DNA of 47,916 nucleotides. Source: Anaerolineales bacterium (lineage in GTDB: Bacteria; Chloroflexota; Anaerolineae; Anaerolineales; Villigracilaceae). The notes under the pieces are model-generated. The model was not told the origin of the DNA. It ran no database searches and saw only the letters and a program-made list of their open reading frames with translations. The stretch spans positions 1 through 47,916 of the forward strand of contig JAFGMV010000002.1 in assembly GCA_016927315.1 (NCBI GenBank). Direction: 5' to 3'. The position numbers and the translations under genes are program-made. This document shows positions 43,295-47,916 of the stretch, piece by piece. Numbering within the stretch: the first letter of the stretch is position 1; each line of letters begins with the position of its first letter.

Positions 43295-44821
43295 ATGGCT
43301 GAGAATGAAACCCTGGCACTGGAAATCCGTCATGTGACCAAGCGCTTCCCCGGCGTACTAGCCAATGATGACGTGAATTTTGACCTCCGCAGGGGAGAAA
43401 TCCATGCCTTGTTGGGAGAGAACGGCGCTGGTAAGACCACCCTGATGAACATCGTGTACGGGTTGTATTCCCCGGATGAAGGGGAATTCCTGATCAATGG
43501 GAAGAAAGTGGAAATCAAAGGACCCCACGATGCCATCAATTATGGAATCGGGATGGTCCACCAGCACTTTATGCTGGTGCCGGTCTTCACCGTAACTGAA
43601 AACATGATCCTGGGCTCGGAAGTCACCAGCGGTCCAAGCCTGGATTTGAACCGCGCCCGGCGTGAGATTATCGAACTGTCAGAAGCGCATGGCCTGGATG
43701 TCGACCCCGATGCGCTGGTCGAAGACATACCGGTTGGGGTGCAGCAGCGGGTTGAGATCCTGAAAGCGCTGTACCGCAAAGCCCGGGTACTGGTTCTGGA
43801 TGAACCGACTGCGGTCCTGACGCCGCAGGAAGCAGAGGATCTCTTCCAGGTGATGCACCAACTGACCGACAAAGGGGTCTCCATTATCTTCATTACTCAC
43901 AAGCTGAAAGAAGTCTTGAATGTTGCCGACCGGATCACGGTCATGCGGCGCGGCAGGGTTGTTGGACATACCACTCCAAAGGAATCAACCCAGAGTGACC
44001 TGGCTTCCATGATGGTTGGGCGCGATGTCATCCTGCAGGTTGAGAAGGGAGCAGCCAAACCCAGAAATGTTGTCCTTGAGATCGCCGGCCTGACCGTCGA
44101 AGACGAGCGGAGTATCGCCTCTGTCAAGGATGTCTCTTTGCAGGTGCGCAGCGGGGAGGTGCTGGGTATCGCCGGCGTCCAGGGAAATGGACAAACCGAA
44201 CTGGTTGAAGCCCTGACCGGGTTAAGGGCCGCGCGGGGAGAGGTACAACTGGATGGGCAGAAGCTCCCGTTTGAGAACCCTCGTTTCGGGACTGAGCACG
44301 GCCTGGCGCATATCCCCGAGGACAGGCATAAACACGGACTGGTCTTGCCTTACAGCCTGGCCGATAACCTGGTGTTGTGTACCTATTATCAAAAACCCTT
44401 TGCCTCCAACCTGCAGCGCAACGACAGGGCGGTGGACCGGAATGCGGTCGAACTGATCGAACGGTTCGATGTGCGGTCCCCCAGCCAGTATGTTACAGCG
44501 GGGACGCTCTCGGGCGGTAACCAACAGAAAGTGATTGTGGCGCGTGAACTCAGCCGGCCGATCAGTCTGCTGGTCGCCAACCAGCCAACCCGTGGCCTGG
44601 ATGTGGGTTCGATCGAATATATCCACAATGAGATCATTTCCATGCGCGACCTGGGGGTGGCCGTCCTGCTGGTCTCAGCCGAACTGGATGAAATTATGGC
44701 GCTGTCGGACCGTATCGCCGTGATGTATCGTGGTGAGATTGTTACGGTTGTGGATGCCGGTCAGGCCACCCGTGAGAAACTCGGTCTGTGGATGGCCGGT
44801 TTACATCCTGGGAATGCATAA
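43295..44821 (+). CDS. BMP-type nucleoside ABC transporter, dual ATPase
   Basis: A 508-residue ATPase with two nucleotide-binding domains, like NupO/RbsA. NBD1 has Walker A GENGAGKTT, a weak signature VGVQQRVEIL and Walker B VLVLDEPTAVLTP. NBD2 has a degenerate Walker A (GVQGNGQTELV), a perfect signature LSGGNQQK and a degenerate Walker B (LLVANQPTRGLDVG), a pattern normal in this subfamily. It powers uptake with the two permeases. A terminator follows. Confidence 0.96.
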   Translation: MAENETLALEIRHVTKRFPGVLANDDVNFDLRRGEIHALLGENGAGKTTLMNIVYGLYSPDEGEFLINGKKVEIKGPHDAINYGIGMVHQHFMLVPVFTVTENMILGSEVTSGPSLDLNRARREIIELSEAHGLDVDPDALVEDIPVGVQQRVEILKALYRKARVLVLDEPTAVLTPQEAEDLFQVMHQLTDKGVSIIFITHKLKEVLNVADRITVMRRGRVVGHTTPKESTQSDLASMMVGRDVILQVEKGAAKPRNVVLEIAGLTVEDERSIASVKDVSLQVRSGEVLGIAGVQGNGQTELVEALTGLRAARGEVQLDGQKLPFENPRFGTEHGLAHIPEDRHKHGLVLPYSLADNLVLCTYYQKPFASNLQRNDRAVDRNAVELIERFDVRSPSQYVTAGTLSGGNQQKVIVARELSRPISLLVANQPTRGLDVGSIEYIHNEIISMRDLGVAVLLVSAELDEIMALSDRIAVMYRGEIVTVVDAGQATREKLGLWMAGLHPGNA

Positions 44822-44840
44822 GCCTGTATGAGGATTATGC

Positions 44841-44878
44841 CAGCGAGGCAGACGGTTCCCTGTCTCGCTGTTTTTTTT
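44841..44878 (+). terminator. Intrinsic terminator of the transporter operon
   Basis: Stem CAGCGAGGCAG (44841-44851) pairs with CTGTCTCGCTG (44860-44870, one G-U pair), followed by eight T residues. It lies 19 bp after the ATPase stop. Confidence 0.93.
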
Positions 44879-45004
44879 ATTCCGATGGTGATAAAGCAGC
44901 CGGCCGGCCTGCTCGACAATGGTAAAACAGGGAATAAAGCGGGTGCTGTTTTCCTGAGGTTTGAAGTAAAATTAGGGAACGCAAAAAAAGGAGGAAGAAG
45001 GAGA

Positions 45005-45913
45005 ATGATAAAACTATCACGTTTTCTTATGGTTACATTGGCGTTGATCGTTGTCCTTTCCAGCTGTAACCTGCCATCTACAGCGCCCAGTGATCCGAAT
45101 ACGCTGGCGACCGCAGCCGCACAGACGGTGGAAGCCCAGTTGACAGCCTTTGCTCCCGTTGCGACCGCGACCTCTCCCGGTACAGCGCCGACCAGCACCG
45201 GCATTGTCCCGCCGACCCTGCCGCCGACCTTTACTTCTGTGGCCCCCCAGCCGACGGCAACACAGAACTGCGACAAGGCTTCCTTGAGCAGTGAGACGTA
45301 CCCAGACGGTTCCAAGCTGTCCCCGGACGAGAGCTTCACCAAGACCTGGCGGTTGAAGAACACCGGCACCTGCTCATGGACGTCCAGCTACCAGATGGTC
45401 TTCGTCAGCGGCGATGCCATGGGCGGCCCGGCAGCGGTGTCGCTGACCGGCAACGTCAACCCGGGACAGGAGATCGACGTCCCGGTCAGCCTGAAAGCGC
45501 CCGCATCTTCTGGCACCTATAAGGGCACCTGGAAGCTGCGCAATGCCGCCGGGGTATATTTTGCTACGGTCTGGGTCGAGATCAAGGTCGAAACAGCCGC
45601 TTTTGCAGTGACCAGTGTGAACTATACTTTAACGACTTGGGATGGTACGTATACAAATTGTCCGAAAGTCATAGCCAGTATTACAACAAATGGACCAGGG
45701 GATGTTACATTCAAATGGAAACGTATGGATTCCCCAAATGGTGGAAGTTTAGAAACCATTACATTCAATTCGGCAGGCACAAAAAATGTAGAGTATGAGT
45801 GGCAGCGTGGCAATACCTGGAAGGGTACGGATACCTGGGTTGGGATCTATATCGATGATCCCAATCACCAGGACTTTGGACACTTAGAATTTGATGAAGC
45901 TTGTGATCCGTAA
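45005..45913 (+). CDS. NBR1-Ig-domain lipoprotein, first of three
   Basis: About 302 residues. Signal peptide with lipobox LSSC, then a Thr/Pro/Ala-rich stalk (about residues 30-85) including TAAAQTVEAQLTAF. The NBR1-like Ig domain (about 90-195) has SSETYPDGSKLSPDESFTKTW, RLKNTGTCSWTSSY and SGTYKGTWKLRNAAGVYF. A second beta-rich domain ends the protein (FKWKRMDSPNGG, FGHLEFDEACDP). AAGGAGG before ATG 45005 sets the start although the frame is open from 44828. Exposed outside the membrane, possibly binding glycans or proteins. The bases from ~45600 on are more AT-rich than the Ig part. Confidence 0.88.
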   Translation: MIKLSRFLMVTLALIVVLSSCNLPSTAPSDPNTLATAAAQTVEAQLTAFAPVATATSPGTAPTSTGIVPPTLPPTFTSVAPQPTATQNCDKASLSSETYPDGSKLSPDESFTKTWRLKNTGTCSWTSSYQMVFVSGDAMGGPAAVSLTGNVNPGQEIDVPVSLKAPASSGTYKGTWKLRNAAGVYFATVWVEIKVETAAFAVTSVNYTLTTWDGTYTNCPKVIASITTNGPGDVTFKWKRMDSPNGGSLETITFNSAGTKNVEYEWQRGNTWKGTDTWVGIYIDDPNHQDFGHLEFDEACDP

Positions 45914-45934
45914 GTAAATTTACTTTTCATGTAG

Positions 45935-45972
45935 AAACAGGCAGGATCATCCCATGGTGGTCCTGCTTGTTT
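45935..45972 (+). terminator. Terminator after the first NBR1-Ig lipoprotein
   Basis: Imperfect stem AAACAGGCAGGATCA with TGGTCCTGCTTGTTT, the right arm ending TTTATT. Lies 22 bp after the stop. Confidence 0.7.
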
Positions 45973-46092
45973 ATTAAGGATGACCTTCCGCAGGCAGCCC
46001 TGGCAGAGGAGCATCCCGCCTTGCGGAGACAGGCCGGGCGAAGATGTCTGGTCATCTATTGAATAATCATGTCAGATTCAGGTCGGGGACGT

Positions 46093-46098
46093 TATAAT
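46093..46098 (+). promoter_or_regulatory. -10 element before the second NBR1-Ig lipoprotein
   Basis: TATAAT in GTTATAATAAG, 45 bp before the ATG. ATGTCA at 46069-46074 (18-bp spacer) is a possible -35. Confidence 0.5.
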
Positions 46099-46142
46099 AA
46101 GGGTCTTGCGAATCGATTGACTCGCTTGATAAGGAACTGAAA

Positions 46143-47075
46143 ATGAATAAACGAGTTCAAAGAACAACTTCTATGTTAATGATCCTGGCGGTGGCGTTGG
46201 GAGCCTGCCGCCCGGGAGAGGCGCCAGACGCTTCCGCAATCGCCACCGCGGCCGTCCAGACGGTTGAGGCGCGCTATACCCAGCAAGCGCTCCTGGCGGG
46301 CTTCACCCCCACGCCCGAAAGTGCAGCGGGGGATGCTGCCGCCACACCTGCAGGCCCGACAGCCACCAAGACCCCCTCAACGGGAGGCCAGCTTTGCGAT
46401 CTCTCGGCCAGCCTGGTCAGTGAAACCATTCCGGATGGACAGATCATGAGCCCGGGTCAGCAGTTCTTCAAGACCTGGACGCTCAAGAACACCGGTACCT
46501 GTACCTGGGATTCCAGCTATAAGCTGGTCTACTGGGATGGGGATATGATGGGCAGCGCCTATGTGTACGACTTCCCGGGGTATGCCGCGCCGGAGGATAC
46601 AGTCGATGTCTCGATCCTGCTGTATGCCCCTGAAGAAGATGGACAGTACCAGGGCTTTTGGCGCATCCAGTCGCCGCAGGGCGCCTTTTTCGGGGTCGGG
46701 CAGTATGACGAGTCGCTCTGGGCCCAGATCGTTGTCTCCAGTGAAGACGAACCCGGCTACGGGGTTACTTCGGTCACGTACGATATTGTTCGTGACCCTC
46801 CCTTTGGTTGTGATACCATCAATACCCGTTACTATTTCTATGCGACCGTCACGGTCAGCGGCCCGGTGGAGATCAAGTATCACTGGTCCAAGAGTGACGG
46901 AACCTATGAGGGCGGACCAAAACTTGTTTTCGATGAAGCCGGCTCACAGACCGTATCGATCGAATGGCTTTTCAGGAGGGGCGTAACCACCAAAGAACGC
47001 TACGTACAGTTCCACATTGATAAGCCGGTTCCACAATCTTTCGGGGAGTTGAAGTTTACTTTTGACTGCCAATAA
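46143..47075 (+). CDS. NBR1-Ig-domain lipoprotein, second of three
   Basis: A 310-residue lipoprotein (lipobox LGAC, Cys near residue 21). The post-lipobox segment IATAAVQTVEARYTQQALL closely resembles that of the first copy. An Ala/Thr/Pro stalk precedes the NBR1-like Ig domain: SETIPDGQIMSPGQQFFKTW, TLKNTGTCTWDSSY and DGQYQGFWRIQSPQGAFFGVG. A C-terminal beta domain follows, with IKYHWSKSDGTYEGG and FGELKFTFDC, equivalent to that of the first copy. The shared layout shows tandem duplication. Surface function unknown. Confidence 0.88.
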   Translation: MNKRVQRTTSMLMILAVALGACRPGEAPDASAIATAAVQTVEARYTQQALLAGFTPTPESAAGDAAATPAGPTATKTPSTGGQLCDLSASLVSETIPDGQIMSPGQQFFKTWTLKNTGTCTWDSSYKLVYWDGDMMGSAYVYDFPGYAAPEDTVDVSILLYAPEEDGQYQGFWRIQSPQGAFFGVGQYDESLWAQIVVSSEDEPGYGVTSVTYDIVRDPPFGCDTINTRYYFYATVTVSGPVEIKYHWSKSDGTYEGGPKLVFDEAGSQTVSIEWLFRRGVTTKERYVQFHIDKPVPQSFGELKFTFDCQ

Positions 47076-47120
47076 ACGGGGAGTGAGAATGATAACTCGG
47101 TAACTTGCCGAAGCGATCCG

Positions 47121-47145
47121 GATGTGGGGGGCTGCCCCCCACATC
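47121..47145. repeat. Perfect inverted repeat between the second and third lipoprotein genes
   Basis: GATGTGGGGGG-CTG... with CCCCCCACATC (47121-47131 and 47135-47145), an 11-bp stem with a three-base loop. No T-run follows. A 12-bp palindrome TTCAACGTTGAA is at 47164-47175. Confidence 0.55.
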
Positions 47146-47278
47146 ACTCTGTGTATTGATAACTTCAACGTTGAAATGGTTGACGGACAAGAATGGCAGG
47201 CGGCGCCCGGTTCCGGGAAGGGAGACCGGGCTGTCCAGCGCTGTTCCTTGTCTGTGGGGCTGCCCAACCGGGAACTGT

Positions 47279-47307
47279 TTGTTGAGATATTTTATGTACG
47301 TTATAAT
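47279..47307 (+). promoter_or_regulatory. Promoter of the third NBR1-Ig lipoprotein
   Basis: TTGTTG (47279-47284), 17 bp, TATAAT (47302-47307), 23 bp before the ATG. Confidence 0.65.
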
Positions 47308-47330
47308 TGAATAGTGGAGGCACAAAGAAT

Positions 47331-47916
47331 ATGAGAAGGATAGTCAAGTTTTGGCATATCAGCCTGATCCTGTTGTTGGTCCTGCTGTCAGCCTGTACCA
47401 TCGGACAGCAGCCGGCAGATGCCGAACCAACACTCGATATGGCTGCAGTGCAGGCATTTGCCCTGCAAACGGTTTCTGCAAATATGACAGAAACAGCAAT
47501 ATCTTTTTCGCCCACTCCGCTGCCGCCCACGGCGGCCCCAACGATGACCCTGATCCCGACCTTTGCAGCCCTGGCCACACCTTTTGGCGCTACAGCCGAT
47601 CCTGCCCTGGTTCCCCCAACCCTGGCGCCGCTTACACCGGGGGCGGCGGTCTTCCCGACAGCTACCCCGCTGGTGTTGAATGTCACCCCTCAAGGCCCGC
47701 GCTGCGACGATTCTGCTTTTGTTGCGGACGTGACTTACCTGGACGGTTCAGAATTCGAGGGAGGCACCGACTTTGAGAAGACCTGGAGCATTCAGAATAC
47801 CGGTACCTGCACCTGGGATGATGGCTTTGCACTGGTGCATGTTACCGGAGAATCATTGAAAGGCGGGAATTACGAATTCGATGAAACTTCCAAGTTCGTT
47901 GAACCAGGTGAGATTG
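47331..47916 (+). CDS. NBR1-Ig-domain lipoprotein, third of three (partial)
   Basis: Open from ATG 47331 (GTGGAGG upstream) to the window end without a stop, 195 codons. Signal peptide with lipobox LSAC, then AVQAFALQTVSANMTETAIS, similar to the segment after the lipobox in the two previous genes, and a long Pro/Thr/Ala stalk. The NBR1-like Ig domain begins with VTYLDGSEFEGGTDFEKTW and SIQNTGTCTWDDGF and is cut off. Same family as the two upstream genes, with the stalk the most variable part. Confidence 0.87.
   Translation, partial: MRRIVKFWHISLILLLVLLSACTIGQQPADAEPTLDMAAVQAFALQTVSANMTETAISFSPTPLPPTAAPTMTLIPTFAALATPFGATADPALVPPTLAPLTPGAAVFPTATPLVLNVTPQGPRCDDSAFVADVTYLDGSEFEGGTDFEKTWSIQNTGTCTWDDGFALVHVTGESLKGGNYEFDETSKFVEPGEI

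Overview
The window looks like a chromosomal segment of a Chloroflexota bacterium, most likely class Anaerolineae. This is inferred from a run of lipoproteins with Thr/Pro-rich stalks and NBR1-like Ig domains, several TPR proteins, a TGS-less ThrRS under T-box control, and mostly ordinary housekeeping genes at moderate GC. No phage, CRISPR array or intact insertion sequence was seen.

Layout. (1) 126-6812, minus strand: an apparent five-gene operon. In order of transcription it has a Roadblock-like/IS200-transposase-like fusion, an Mrr-like protein, a TPR protein, a sensor histidine kinase and a NarL-type regulator. Both nuclease-derived proteins seem to have lost key catalytic residues, which makes this the best candidate for an undescribed system. 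(2) 7101-13252, minus: an APH(6)-like kinase, a GH1 glycosidase, rlmB, a small ORF interrupted by UGA, cysS, and a membrane PIN-TRAM protein. (3) 13439-15154, plus: moaA and a HAD hydrolase. (4) 15241-19225, minus: a tightly packed set with a DEDDh exonuclease-WYL fusion, a methyltransferase, an S51 peptidase, an ACT protein and a LysN-like aminotransferase. (5) 19518-25952, plus: tRNA-Val, a T-box leader, thrS, infC (apparent AUA start), rpmI, rplT, then macrodomain, TrmH-type methyltransferase and DUF711 genes. (6) 25953-26926: an accessory scar with a decayed nucleotidyltransferase gene and six TCGCCCA units spaced exactly 22 bp apart. (7) 26927-29149: two ArsR-DUF2087 regulators divergent from ilvE. 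(8) 29229-35911, minus: a stalked membrane protein, a parvulin lipoprotein, groESL with a CIRCE operator, and two tandem membrane TPR proteins. (9) 36301-44821, plus: trmD, an MFS transporter, a MOSC-domain remnant, and a BMP-type nucleoside ABC transporter with two binding lipoproteins. (10) 45005 to the end: three tandem NBR1-Ig lipoproteins, the last cut by the window edge.

Genes that work together: translation (tRNA-Val, thrS, infC, rpmI, rplT, cysS, rlmB, trmD), protein folding (groESL and the parvulin lipoprotein), purine-nucleoside uptake (BMP lipoproteins with two permeases and an ATPase), and signalling (the kinase/regulator pair with the three genes upstream). Several genes have promoter -10 boxes so close to the start codon that leaderless mRNAs are likely. 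All functional calls rest on reading motifs by eye; no database search was run.
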